A stretch of DNA of 29,717 nucleotides, taken from contig BOAV01000025.1 in the NCBI GenBank assembly GCA_026002045.1, forward strand, positions 1-29,717, read 5' to 3'. The position numbers and the translations under genes are program-made. Of this stretch, positions 6,243-14,887 are shown piece by piece (positions within the stretch are counted from its first letter, which is position 1; every line of letters begins with the position of its first letter). The DNA comes from Spirochaetia bacterium. Lineage in GTDB: Bacteria > Spirochaetota > Spirochaetia > Treponematales > Breznakiellaceae. Below the pieces are notes generated by a model, which was given only the letters and a program-made list of their open reading frames with translations, was not told the origin of the DNA and made no database searches.

Positions 6243-8627
6243 ATGAAATCCCGAATAGGTCTTTGGCTGCTTGTCATTGGTTTGATCCTGCCCCTCTGCC
6301 CTGCCTTTTCAAAGGTGAATTTTGGGGGCCTCGATCTTTCCGATGATAACCGGCTCCTCTTCCGGGCCGATTCCGTACAGGACGGCGCCGCTGCCCAGAA
6401 CGCCCTCTTTATTTCCCGGCTCACGGATCTTTCGCTGCAGCAGATCACCGCCTTTCCCGAAAAGATGGAGCTTCTGGATAGCAACCGGGTTATCCAGGTG
6501 CGGAATGCCTTTGGTGCCGTGCGGATTCCCGTTGCCGGGGGGCTTCCCCGGACCGTAAGCGGCGTCCCCTCATTCGCCTCAGGGTATCCTGCAGCCGGGG
6601 GCCGGGTGGAGGATATGGCCGCATCCCTTGACGGACGGTGGGTTCTCCTGGTGGAAGCGGTGAGCCCCGCCTATGGAAACCTGGTGCTTCTCGATACCCA
6701 GCAGGGGGAAAAGAGGATCATTGCTATCAACGTGGAACGGACGGCCCGGGATTTTCCCGCCTGCTGGAGTCCGGATTCCCGGGTCTTTGTATACAGCAAG
6801 GGGGGGCGGCTCTATTATTATGCGGTGAATCCCGCCCAGTCGGCCTCAATTGACGAACGGTACCGCATAATCGGGGAGGGATCCATCAATTCGGTTTCAT
6901 GGACCAGGGCCGGCGATTTCTTTTATCTCAGGGGCTTTACGGTGTTTCGGGTCCGGGGCACGGATATTTTTGCCCGTACCCTTTATGCGGATTTTCTTGA
7001 AATCGGCGCCGTGGCGGGGAAGATCCCCTTCGATTTTGACGGCAATTTCGATTCCTTCTGGATAGCTCCGGATTCCCGGTCCATCCTCCTGAACAAGGGG
7101 GGGCGGAACATTTTTTACTATCCCCTTGGGTTGGACGATTTTAATACCACCCTTGAATCCAACCTGCCCTATATGATAATTCCCCAATCCTGTACCAATA
7201 TCAACGTGCTCTGGTCCCCCACGGGAACGATTACCATCAGCGCTACAGTATTGAAGAAGGATGGTCCTGTTCTCATGCTTTACCGGCTTTCCTCCGCCGC
7301 CATTGCCGCCGGAAATGCAAGCTTTGTTCCCCTGACATCTCCGGCGGGTCCCAACGCAGCCCTTTCCCCGGATGGAACCAAGGCCCTGTTCTGGGGCGAG
7401 AAGGGGATCGTCCTTTACGATTACGTCAACTGGCGGGTCTTGCAAATTGTCAGCAACCGGCCTTCTTTATCCTGTATCTGGCTCAACAACGAAGAATTTA
7501 TTTCGGGGGATGATCAGTGGATCGAGCGTGTGCGGGTAAACGGGGAACGGAACCTGATCTGCCTTTCTTCCGCAGCGGAATATGGTTTTGAGGAAAGTGC
7601 CGCCGGGGCACGGGTGACCCAGCCCCTTGGTATTCAGGGCCAGACCGGCGGGGCAGGGGGCGCTGTCAATGACGGCGCGGCGAATCAGGTTTCCCGCATC
7701 CTGGTTCGAAGCGGCGGGATATGGTTTGCCAGTGACGGTACAGAGCCCTGGTGGCGGCAGGTCAATATTCCCACCCTGCGGAGTTCCTCGGTGACATCCG
7801 GCCGTTACCGGGTATACCTGGAACAGCAAAGCTCCGGTCCCTACGAAAATCTTCCCATGATACGGAATACCGCCGGGGTAGGAACTATTCCGCTGCTGTC
7901 CGCCATTCAATACCAGCGGGAGAGTGGGCTGTCGGAAACTCCGGCGGATAATATCCAAAGCGGATTTTTTCCCCACGGTTCACGGAATGGCCTGCGGGAA
8001 GTCAGTCTCTGTTTCGATCTTTACGATGATGACGCAGGACTGTCCCGGATACTGGAATCATTGAGGCGTTTTGGTTTTCGGGCAACCTTTTTTATGAACG
8101 GTGATTTTATCCGCCGTTCCCCTTCGGCGGTAAAAGCTATCACCGAAATGGGCCACGAAGCGGCCTCCATGTTTTTTGCCCCCATCGATCTTTCCGATTC
8201 CCGTTACCGTATCAGCGGCGATTTTATTACCCGCGGACTCGCCCGCAATGAGGACGAATTCTACCGGGCTGCCGGGGGGGAACTCAGCCTCTTCTGGCAT
8301 CCTCCCTTTTATGCCGCCTCTTCTGAAATAATCACCGCCGCCGCCCGGGCCGGTTACCGGACCATCGGCCGGGATGTTGACCCCATGGACTGGGTGAGCC
8401 GTGAAGAAGCCAAACGTCTTGGGGTATCCCAATATTCCGCTTCCGACATGGTTGACCGCATCATGAACATGAAACGCCCCGGCTCAATTATCCCTATCCG
8501 TCTCGGCATGTTGTCAGGCGGCCGCAGCGACTACCTCTTCCTCCGCATTGACGTACTGCTGGACGCCCTGGTCCGTTCAGGCTACACGGTGGTGCCGGTG
8601 TCCACGCTGATTGAACATGTGCGGTAG
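6243..8627 (+). CDS. Exported beta-propeller protein with divergent NodB/polysaccharide-deacetylase domain
   Basis: About 794 residues from the ATG at 6243, chosen because it directly precedes a signal sequence (MKSRIGLWLLVIGLILPLC) and AGGGG lies upstream. The in-frame ATG at 6192 has its AAAGG only one base away. The first ~550 residues are repeats of the TolB/WD type (e.g. CWSPDSRVFVYSKGG, IAPDSRSILLNKGG, ALSPDGTKALFWGE), read as a beta-propeller. The last ~210 residues follow the NodB fold: CFDLYDDD (D592, D595-597) at motif 1, GHEAASM (H638) at motif 2, FWHPPFYA at motif 3 and DVDPMDW at motif 4. The HxxxH zinc pair of motif 2 is not there (Met and non-His instead) and motif 3 has His for Arg, so classical zinc deacetylase activity is doubtful. 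Follows the M23 hydrolase and the small protein, so a wall or envelope sugar role is inferred. Confidence 0.72.
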   Translation: MKSRIGLWLLVIGLILPLCPAFSKVNFGGLDLSDDNRLLFRADSVQDGAAAQNALFISRLTDLSLQQITAFPEKMELLDSNRVIQVRNAFGAVRIPVAGGLPRTVSGVPSFASGYPAAGGRVEDMAASLDGRWVLLVEAVSPAYGNLVLLDTQQGEKRIIAINVERTARDFPACWSPDSRVFVYSKGGRLYYYAVNPAQSASIDERYRIIGEGSINSVSWTRAGDFFYLRGFTVFRVRGTDIFARTLYADFLEIGAVAGKIPFDFDGNFDSFWIAPDSRSILLNKGGRNIFYYPLGLDDFNTTLESNLPYMIIPQSCTNINVLWSPTGTITISATVLKKDGPVLMLYRLSSAAIAAGNASFVPLTSPAGPNAALSPDGTKALFWGEKGIVLYDYVNWRVLQIVSNRPSLSCIWLNNEEFISGDDQWIERVRVNGERNLICLSSAAEYGFEESAAGARVTQPLGIQGQTGGAGGAVNDGAANQVSRILVRSGGIWFASDGTEPWWRQVNIPTLRSSSVTSGRYRVYLEQQSSGPYENLPMIRNTAGVGTIPLLSAIQYQRESGLSETPADNIQSGFFPHGSRNGLREVSLCFDLYDDDAGLSRILESLRRFGFRATFFMNGDFIRRSPSAVKAITEMGHEAASMFFAPIDLSDSRYRISGDFITRGLARNEDEFYRAAGGELSLFWHPPFYAASSEIITAAARAGYRTIGRDVDPMDWVSREEAKRLGVSQYSASDMVDRIMNMKRPGSIIPIRLGMLSGGRSDYLFLRIDVLLDALVRSGYTVVPVSTLIEHVR

Positions 8628-9533
8628 TTATTCATCTTCTATGCCGAGAATAAAATCTATTACCCTTAGCCATGAATTTACATTAATTTCTTTGTCGTCA
8701 ATTTCCTTACATTTCTCAAAATAGTATTTACTATTATTAAATCGTAACAGATTTAATTCATATATTCCTAAATTGTATAACAAAAAACGATTATCACTCC
8801 GGTAAACCAACAGATTTTTTAATGTTTTTATGTTTTCTTCGCAATAATATTCAAAATCATCCTTACTTAAACAGGTTTTCATTAAATAATCTGTTGCTAT
8901 AAAATTCATCACCAAATTGTATAAGTTCCTGGTATATTTTGTATTGATTAATTCACGGTATTTTTTGCAGATTACCGCTTTCTTTGATTCCACTACCGTA
9001 ACTTCCTTATATTTATCAGGCCCGCCCAGAGTATTTTCAATTTTTGTGATTGGTACGTTTTCGTCCTTGTCGTTTAGTATTTTAATCAGGTCTCCGGGTT
9101 TCATTGCCGCAACAATTTTGTCAAATATCTTTTTTATATATTCCATTGAGAAGACGCTTGCTCCCAGTAATACTGCAAATACGCAAAATGAAATATAGAT
9201 TATAAGATTATTTAAAAACCGTGATAATATAATGGTACTTAACAGGAGTCCGATTGATACATATAATAATATTTTTGCGATATTGTAAATACGGCGCCTG
9301 TTGTCATTTAGAAAATAAAAATGTTTATTATGGGAGTATTCAATGTTGTTAAACATGTCTGTTATTAATTCATCGCTGTTATAATTTCTTAATGCCCCGC
9401 CATTTGTAATTTGATCCGGCAGTTTTTTGAATTTATCCAACAATTCATCTTTTAACGGTTCGTTAACTTCATTGTAAATTGGTGATACAACCCATTCATA
9501 CAGTTTGTTAATGTCGGTGGTGTCTATTTCCAT
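8628..9533 (-). CDS. AT-rich membrane protein of unknown function
   Basis: 301 residues, family not recognised. It has a polar N-terminal region (1-82), two close membrane segments (about 84-107 and 109-129), then a basic/polar region. Near the C-terminus a helical stretch (LLYNLGIYELNLLRFNNSKYYFEKC, split as ...NLGIYELNLLRF / NNSKYYFEKC) looks like a TPR hairpin. Rich in Asn, Lys, Ile and Tyr. The gene is strikingly more A+T rich than both neighbours, a sign of acquisition from elsewhere. Its stop codon directly abuts the stop of the convergent NodB-like gene. It follows the D,D-carboxypeptidase gene after 13 nt with no clear ribosome site, so it is probably read as the tail of that operon. 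Confidence 0.75.
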   Translation of the reverse strand: MEIDTTDINKLYEWVVSPIYNEVNEPLKDELLDKFKKLPDQITNGGALRNYNSDELITDMFNNIEYSHNKHFYFLNDNRRRIYNIAKILLYVSIGLLLSTIILSRFLNNLIIYISFCVFAVLLGASVFSMEYIKKIFDKIVAAMKPGDLIKILNDKDENVPITKIENTLGGPDKYKEVTVVESKKAVICKKYRELINTKYTRNLYNLVMNFIATDYLMKTCLSKDDFEYYCEENIKTLKNLLVYRSDNRFLLYNLGIYELNLLRFNNSKYYFEKCKEIDDKEINVNSWLRVIDFILGIEDE

Positions 9534-9546
9534 ATCGGTTGCCGGA

Positions 9547-10749
9547 TTAGCGGGACCGTTTTTTCAGGAACAGCCGCAGGCTGTCCCAAACCCGCTTAAA
9601 GAAATTTCCCTCTTCGTATTCCTGCGCAGTCAGGAGGGGTATGCGCCGCAGTTCTCCCTGTTCATCGGAGATGATGAGATTTCCCACCCGGTAATTGGCG
9701 GGGAGGGGAGCAATGAGGGGATCGGCTATTTCCGTGGAGAGCCAGAGATTATTGCCCCGATCCGCGGGGGCGGTGAACTCCGGCGCTTCACCGGGAACAA
9801 GCTCTGCGAATTTTGCCTTGCCCTTCCACAAACGCACCGGTTCAATATCGCCAAAGTCGGGACGGAGTGTTTTGAAATTTTCAAAAGCCCAGGAGAGGAG
9901 CTTTTGCCCGTCCGCGTCACGGCGCCGGGCTGCGCCGGCGCCCAGGAGCACTGCGATAAATCGGGTGTCCTGCCGTCTTGCTGTGAGTGCGATATTGTAG
10001 CCCGCTTCGTCAATGTAGCCGGTTTTGAGCCCGTCGGTCCCATCAAAACCGGTGAGCAGGGGATTGTGGTTGCGCTGCCGCCAAGTGGCCACCGTACTCC
10101 GTAATGGCGGCGCCACATTGTCCATGCGGGGATAGGCGAGTTCCATCACCGAATGAAAATCCCTGAGGCTTTCCGGATGGCGATTTATATACTCCCTGCA
10201 AAAGGAGGCGAATTCCATGGCGGTGGTCATATTGTTTTCATCAATCCCCGAAGGTTCCACAAAGCGGGTTTCTTTCAGGCCCAGCCGATTGGCTTCGGCG
10301 TTCATGCGGTCCACAAAGTCCTCTACCGTGGGACTGAACCGCAGGGCCACCGCCACGGCGGCATCGTTACCCGATGGTATGGCCATCCCAAGGATCAGTT
10401 CGCGGAGGCTCACGATCTGCCCTTCCGCCAAATACATCAGGCTTGATCGGGGGAGCTGGTTAACCGCCCAGCTTTCTGCGGGCAGATCCACGATTTCGTC
10501 AAGAGAAGCCCGACCCGCATTAACTTCCTGTAAGGCGAGGTGTATGGTCATCAGTTTTGTCAGTGACGCGGGGGGAATTGGTTCATCGGGATTTTTTGTG
10601 AAAAGCACCATCCCGGTTTCCGCGTCCATCAGCACCGCCGCGCGTGAAGCAATGTCCGGTATTGTTTGCGCGGAGAGGGACAGGGTGATGAATAATGAAT
10701 AAATGATTGCGAGCGGCGGAAGAATGTTCCTGACAGGCGGGAAAAGCAT
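9547..10749 (-). CDS. dacA: D-alanyl-D-alanine carboxypeptidase, S11 family (PBP5/DacA type)
   Basis: Removes the terminal D-Ala from peptidoglycan pentapeptides in the periplasm. 400 residues: signal sequence (about 8-27), then the penicillin-binding peptidase domain with SLTK (S62-K65), SGN (126-128) and KTG (242-244) all intact. A PBP5-type C-terminal beta domain follows (about 310-380), and the end FFKRVWDSLRLFLKKRSR is a basic amphipathic helix, the usual membrane anchor of this class. Length is normal. It lies 47 nt downstream of a D-aminoacylase gene on the same strand. That pairing suggests its product, free D-Ala, or D-peptides from wall turnover feed the neighbouring D-amino-acid enzymes (inference). 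No strong Shine-Dalgarno at the start. Confidence 0.93.
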   Translation of the reverse strand: MLFPPVRNILPPLAIIYSLFITLSLSAQTIPDIASRAAVLMDAETGMVLFTKNPDEPIPPASLTKLMTIHLALQEVNAGRASLDEIVDLPAESWAVNQLPRSSLMYLAEGQIVSLRELILGMAIPSGNDAAVAVALRFSPTVEDFVDRMNAEANRLGLKETRFVEPSGIDENNMTTAMEFASFCREYINRHPESLRDFHSVMELAYPRMDNVAPPLRSTVATWRQRNHNPLLTGFDGTDGLKTGYIDEAGYNIALTARRQDTRFIAVLLGAGAARRRDADGQKLLSWAFENFKTLRPDFGDIEPVRLWKGKAKFAELVPGEAPEFTAPADRGNNLWLSTEIADPLIAPLPANYRVGNLIISDEQGELRRIPLLTAQEYEEGNFFKRVWDSLRLFLKKRSR

Positions 10750-10796
10750 GACAAGAGTATACTGATTTTAAAGCCCCAGGACCAGCCCTTAATTCA

Positions 10797-12428
10797 TTAC
10801 TTGAGTATCTGTCCCGCATCCCTGCGGATAATCTTCCCGTTTTTCAAAATCTGCTGTCCGCCGATAAAAACGCTGTCAAGCCCGACCGCCTGTTCCGTGG
10901 GGGAAAGATAGGTGGACTGGTCCCGAAATTCACCGGGATCGAAAACCAGGATGTCCGCCCGATAGCCCGGTTTAAGTAATCCCCGATCGGAAAGACCGAG
11001 CCGTTTGGCGGGGCCGCCGCTCATCTTGTGTATGGCATCTTCCGGTTTCAATACTTTCCGTTCCCTGACAAAGTCCCGCAGGAAGCGGGGGAAGGAACCG
11101 GTCAGGCGGGGGTGGGGCCGCTTCATATCGCCGTAGAGGGCATCGGAAATAAGGGAAGAGTAGGGGAGCCGGGCGATGGTGTCGATGTCCTCCTGGGACA
11201 TGCTCTGGTTGATGATGGCAACCCTGCCCTGTTCACCGTACATTAACTGGGCGACAAATTCCGCCTCGTCTTTAAAACCGAATTCTTTCGTACAGGCGGT
11301 AACGTTTTTGCCAAGGTATTTTTTGTTTTCTTCCAATGAAACCGAACTGATAATGGTCCGGTCCCAGCCGATGGTTTTGGAAAGATTGTCCCAGCCCTCT
11401 TCTCCATCAATTAAAAGCCTGCGCATCTTTTCTACATTGACAGGATTACCAAGGCCGGCGATTGCCTCGTCCACCCCCATGCTGAGGTAGCCGGGGGGCA
11501 GCATCTGCATCATGGTTGATGAGCCGCAGTCGTAGGGATAAAAATCAACGGTGATATCCATGCCCTGCGCCCGCTCGTTTTCTATTAAGTCGATGGCCTC
11601 CCGCAAAACTCTGCCCCAAGCCTTTGTGCCCGCCGCCTTGAAGTGGCTGATCTCCAGGGGGACCTCCGCCTCTTTGGCAACATCGATCACTTCCTTCACA
11701 GCGCGGGCCAGGTTTTCTGTTTCCCACCGCATGTGGGTGCAGAGGATGCCCTTGCCCCCCTTCATCACTTGCGCCAGGGCGGCTATTTCTTTCGCGGCGC
11801 CGTAACACTCCGGAAGATACATAAGCCCGATGCTTAGGCCCGATGCCCCGCAGTCCAGGGCATCCTGTAAATATTTCTGCGCAGCCTTCATTTCCTCCGC
11901 AGAGAATGGGGCGGCTGAAAAGCCCTTTACCGCTATCTTTATGGCCCCCATCCCGGCGTAAAAGCCCATGTTTAGGGGCAGGGAAATTTTCTCCAGTTGT
12001 TCCCGGTATTCACGGTGGGTAGAAAAACTATTTTTTGCATTGATATCATCAAAGGGGCCGAGGCAGGGTGAAAGATAATTTTGCAGCTGCGCCCTGAAGG
12101 CGGGAACATTGGGGACCGGGGCCATGCCGCAGTTACCCGCGAAACAGCTGGTGATCCCCTGGCGCAGTTCGATATCCCCAAAGCCTTCGTTAAAGACCGC
12201 GATATCGTGGTGGCGGTGCATGTCGATAAAGCCGGGGGAGACGATTTTCCCCCCGGCGTCTATTATGTTCCCGCTGGCGGCGTTTAGTTTTCCTGCGGTT
12301 TCGACGGCCTCGATCAGAGAGTCCCGTATCAGGATATCCCCGGCATAAAGGGCGCCGCCGCTTCCGTCGGCAATGAGGCCGCCGCGAATAATAGTAGTAT
12401 TACTGTTATTATTATCCGGGCGGTTCAT
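10797..12428 (-). CDS. N-acyl-D-amino-acid deacylase (D-aminoacylase)
   Basis: Cytoplasmic metallo-amidohydrolase that frees D-amino acids from N-acyl-D-amino acids; related enzymes act on D-glutamate or D-aspartate derivatives. 543 residues: small N-terminal beta domain with GGLIADGSGG, metal motif GFIDMHRHHD (H71, H73), the family hallmark GNCGMAP (Cys100, the expected zinc-ligand cysteine), CTHMR and EISHFKAAG histidines. The C-terminus has the PAKRLGLSDRGLLKPGYRADILVFDP strand, seen as PAKRLGLSDRG then KPGYRADILVFDP, typical of the amidohydrolase superfamily. Length normal. Its start lies four bases after the symporter stop, and its ribosome site AAGGGA is within the last codons of the symporter, so the two are coupled. 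Exact acyl-amino-acid substrate is not readable. Confidence 0.88.
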   Translation of the reverse strand: MNRPDNNNSNTTIIRGGLIADGSGGALYAGDILIRDSLIEAVETAGKLNAASGNIIDAGGKIVSPGFIDMHRHHDIAVFNEGFGDIELRQGITSCFAGNCGMAPVPNVPAFRAQLQNYLSPCLGPFDDINAKNSFSTHREYREQLEKISLPLNMGFYAGMGAIKIAVKGFSAAPFSAEEMKAAQKYLQDALDCGASGLSIGLMYLPECYGAAKEIAALAQVMKGGKGILCTHMRWETENLARAVKEVIDVAKEAEVPLEISHFKAAGTKAWGRVLREAIDLIENERAQGMDITVDFYPYDCGSSTMMQMLPPGYLSMGVDEAIAGLGNPVNVEKMRRLLIDGEEGWDNLSKTIGWDRTIISSVSLEENKKYLGKNVTACTKEFGFKDEAEFVAQLMYGEQGRVAIINQSMSQEDIDTIARLPYSSLISDALYGDMKRPHPRLTGSFPRFLRDFVRERKVLKPEDAIHKMSGGPAKRLGLSDRGLLKPGYRADILVFDPGEFRDQSTYLSPTEQAVGLDSVFIGGQQILKNGKIIRRDAGQILK

Positions 12429-12432
12429 CGTT

Positions 12433-13959
12433 TTATCCCTTTAGCTGTGCCTTTACAGCCTGGGTCTGCTCACGGGATTCAAGAACAAGCCTGAGGGCCT
12501 CTACTTCGGAGACCTCCACTTTTTTCGTTGCGAGGCTTCCGATAATTCCGGCGAGGAGCGCCACGATACTGACGGGTATGGCCGGGCCGGTGAAGATTCC
12601 CGCTATCAGTTTCTGGAAAGGAGGCGCAAACAGGTAGAGCAGGCCGAAGGCGGTACCGCAGAAGATACAGGCCATGCCGCCCTGCCAGGTAGAGCGTTTC
12701 CAGTATTTCCCCAGGATCATCATCATGGCGATACTGGGAATAAGGGAGCCTACCACGTTGGAAATATAACTGATAATGTCCTGCGCAAAGAGGGTGGCCA
12801 GGAAGGCTATGATAAGGGTGATCACCAGGCTTACCCGTGAAGCGGCAACCATCTTTTCTTTTGGTATGCTCTTTCCGGTGACCGTGCTGTAGACGTCTAC
12901 CAGGAGGATGGTGATGCCCGCCATGGCGTCGGAGTCCGCGGAGGACAGGGTGGCCGACAGACCGGCGATAAGGAAAATCAGTCCCAGGGTGGGGCCCAGT
13001 ACCGTGGTGGCAATATAGGCGAAGGTGTAGTTGGGGTTCTGCAGAATCTGCGCGGCCCCTTCCCGTGTTGCAATGGTAAAGCCCGACATGCCGATGATGG
13101 CGGGAATAAAGGAAAACAGGAAAAGGATGATGCCGGACAGGATAAAGGCCTTTTTGGCGGCCTGGTTACTGATGGCGCTGTAAACCCTGGTACGGAAACT
13201 GGGGGTTCCCACCTGGGAAATTCCCACCGTATAGGCCAGGGAGAGAGCGGTGATGGCGCTGACACTGGCAAGGCCGTAGAAACTCAGGGCGGTCCCTTTG
13301 CCCGCCGCTTCATAGGTGGCATTGATCGCCTCCCAACCCCCCGCGGCCGGAATGGCGTTGATCAATATCAGAATAAAGCCCCCGAGCAGCAGCACCAGCT
13401 GAATACAGTCGGTCCATACCACCGCAAGGTAGCCGCCGATAAAGACGTAAATTCCGAAGCCCAGCATGGTGATAAGCCGCGAATAAAGCGGGTCCAGGCC
13501 GGTCACATAGCTCAAGTAGGTGCCGCCGCCGTTCATGTGGTTCCCCAGCCAGGCAACCTCGGCGATAAACATGAAGAAGCCCATCACGTTACGGATATTC
13601 TTGCTGCCCCCGAAACGGAACTGCATTTCCTCCGAAAAGGTCATGAACTTATAGTCCCGCTCAGAACAGAAGAAGAATGCCAGGACGAGCATGCCTACCG
13701 CGCCCCCCAGCCCGTAGAGGGAACCGTACCAGCCGCCGCGGAAACCGTTTGCCGTGGCCCCCAGGGATGAACCGGTGCCGATAAGGGTGGCGCATACCGT
13801 GCCCAGGATCATCCAGAAGGGGAGCTTCCGGCCCGCAAGCAGATAGTCCTCACCGCCCTGGTTCTTCCGGGAACTGATGATCCCGATGACAATCATGATG
13901 CCGATGTAAATGATGAAGCCGACAAGAAAGAAAGTAGTGTGTTCTAAAGATAAACCCAT
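12433..13959 (-). CDS. Sodium:solute symporter (SSS family)
   Basis: Na+-driven uptake of a small organic solute across the inner membrane. 508 residues with about 13 hydrophobic segments. Family marks include GEDYLLAGRKLPFW after the first segment, GTGSSLGATANG in TM2, and the LSATLSSADSDAM motif in which Ser and Asp form the second sodium site. Length fits the SSS family (proline, pantothenate, sialic acid carriers). Good ribosome site GGAGG (13966-13970) six bases before the ATG. It stands between a DauR-like regulator and a D-aminoacylase, so the likely cargo is a D-amino acid or an N-acyl/peptidyl derivative; this is inference from context only. Confidence 0.9.
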   Translation of the reverse strand: MGLSLEHTTFFLVGFIIYIGIMIVIGIISSRKNQGGEDYLLAGRKLPFWMILGTVCATLIGTGSSLGATANGFRGGWYGSLYGLGGAVGMLVLAFFFCSERDYKFMTFSEEMQFRFGGSKNIRNVMGFFMFIAEVAWLGNHMNGGGTYLSYVTGLDPLYSRLITMLGFGIYVFIGGYLAVVWTDCIQLVLLLGGFILILINAIPAAGGWEAINATYEAAGKGTALSFYGLASVSAITALSLAYTVGISQVGTPSFRTRVYSAISNQAAKKAFILSGIILFLFSFIPAIIGMSGFTIATREGAAQILQNPNYTFAYIATTVLGPTLGLIFLIAGLSATLSSADSDAMAGITILLVDVYSTVTGKSIPKEKMVAASRVSLVITLIIAFLATLFAQDIISYISNVVGSLIPSIAMMMILGKYWKRSTWQGGMACIFCGTAFGLLYLFAPPFQKLIAGIFTGPAIPVSIVALLAGIIGSLATKKVEVSEVEALRLVLESREQTQAVKAQLKG

Positions 13960-13990
13960 AACATACCTCCAAATAGTATATGTAGCTTAT

Positions 13991-14018
13991 AGTTTAACAG
14001 ATTTTTTTTATTTGTCAA
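13991..14018 (-). promoter_or_regulatory. Putative promoter of symporter-aminoacylase operon
   Basis: Minus strand: -35 TTGACA (14013-14018, perfect), 16-nt spacer, -10 TAAACT (13991-13996, four of six). It sits in an 85-nt, very A/T-rich gap between the regulator stop and the symporter start, so the transport/degradation genes can be read separately from the regulator. Confidence 0.5.
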
Positions 14019-14044
14019 AATTTTTTTTTGGTTTAAAAGATTTT

Positions 14045-14761
14045 TTATTTACCCCCGCCGTCCTTGTCCCCGATATCCGTATCTTCCCGTTCGCCCCGGG
14101 CAATTTCCAGATACCGGTACAGGGTGTATTTGCTGATTTTTAAGAATTCACATACCGTGTCCCCGGAACGGGTAATCAGAAAAGCCCCCTTCTGGTCCAG
14201 AAAACGGATAAACTGAAGCTTGTCGGCGCGGGTCATGGCGGAAACGGGCCTGCCGATCTGGCTCTGGGATTCGGTAATCAGGTATTCAAGCAAATCCTGG
14301 ACCGAATTGGTAAAGATTTCCTTTACTTCCGGCTTTTTCGAGGAATTTTCATCCCTATTGTCCTGCTTTTGCAGGGAAAACTGGTTAAACTGCCGCAGAT
14401 AATCCTCATATTGAAGACTTTGGGTGATATCAAGGTTCACGCAGAGGGCGCCGATGACTTCGTTATCATCTCCCTTAAAATAAATCGAGGAAGAACGGAG
14501 AATTTTATTGTCCCGGGTATAGGTGATATAGTTAAACTGGTCCCCGTCCTCCACGGAGCCCCGCAGCACCTCCAGCCCCAGGTTGCTGCCCCCGTCCCCG
14601 ATTTTGCGGTTGGTAATATGCCCGTTGCGGATATCCACGATGGTACTGCTGTAATCCTTCTTTAAATCGTGGAGTACCACCTCGCATTTTGGGCCAAGAT
14701 GCCGTTCCAGGAGGCCTATTATCTTGTTGAAGAGCTCCCATTGATCGTGGATTGTTTTCAT
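14045..14761 (-). CDS. YheO-like PAS / helix-turn-helix regulator (DauR family)
   Basis: Transcription factor of 238 residues. The N-terminal ~120 residues are a YheO-type PAS domain (LGPKCEVVLHDLKKDYSSTI, NGHITNRKIGDGGSNLGLE, GALCVNLDIT). A charged Gln/Lys/Glu linker follows. The C-terminus (about 175-225) is the matching HTH (TRADKLQFIRFLDQKGAF and GDTVCEFLKISKYTLYRYL), which reads as the recognition helix. The family includes DauR, regulator of D-arginine catabolism in Pseudomonas (known), and here it lies among D-amino-acid genes, so it likely senses a D-amino acid and controls both the symporter operon and the divergent RidA operon (inference). No Shine-Dalgarno; a -10 hexamer ends six bases before the ATG, so the message may be leaderless. 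Confidence 0.86.
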   Translation of the reverse strand: MKTIHDQWELFNKIIGLLERHLGPKCEVVLHDLKKDYSSTIVDIRNGHITNRKIGDGGSNLGLEVLRGSVEDGDQFNYITYTRDNKILRSSSIYFKGDDNEVIGALCVNLDITQSLQYEDYLRQFNQFSLQKQDNRDENSSKKPEVKEIFTNSVQDLLEYLITESQSQIGRPVSAMTRADKLQFIRFLDQKGAFLITRSGDTVCEFLKISKYTLYRYLEIARGEREDTDIGDKDGGGK

Positions 14762-14767
14762 TGGGAT

Positions 14768-14796
14768 ATCATACCCGGTAATCCGGCGGAATGCAA
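14768..14796 (-). promoter_or_regulatory. Putative promoter of the DauR-like regulator gene
   Basis: Minus strand: -10 TATGAT (14768-14773, five of six), 17-nt spacer, weak -35 TTGCAT (14791-14796). Only six bases separate the -10 from the ATG, so transcription would begin at or next to the start codon. Confidence 0.45.
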
Positions 14797-14823
14797 GAAT
14801 TCAAAAAAATTTTCACATAATTC

Positions 14824-14852
14824 TTTACAGAATCCTCTATCTGAATTATTAT
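14824..14852 (+). promoter_or_regulatory. Putative promoter of the ridA-aldolase operon
   Basis: Plus strand: -35 TTTACA (14824-14829, five of six), 17-nt spacer, -10 TATTAT (14847-14852, five of six), 35 nt before the ridA ATG. It shares a 126-nt divergent control region with the regulator promoter, so one regulator dimer could act on both. Confidence 0.6.
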
Positions 14853-14887
14853 AACGGGGTACGCTAAATAAATTTTAGGAGAGACGC

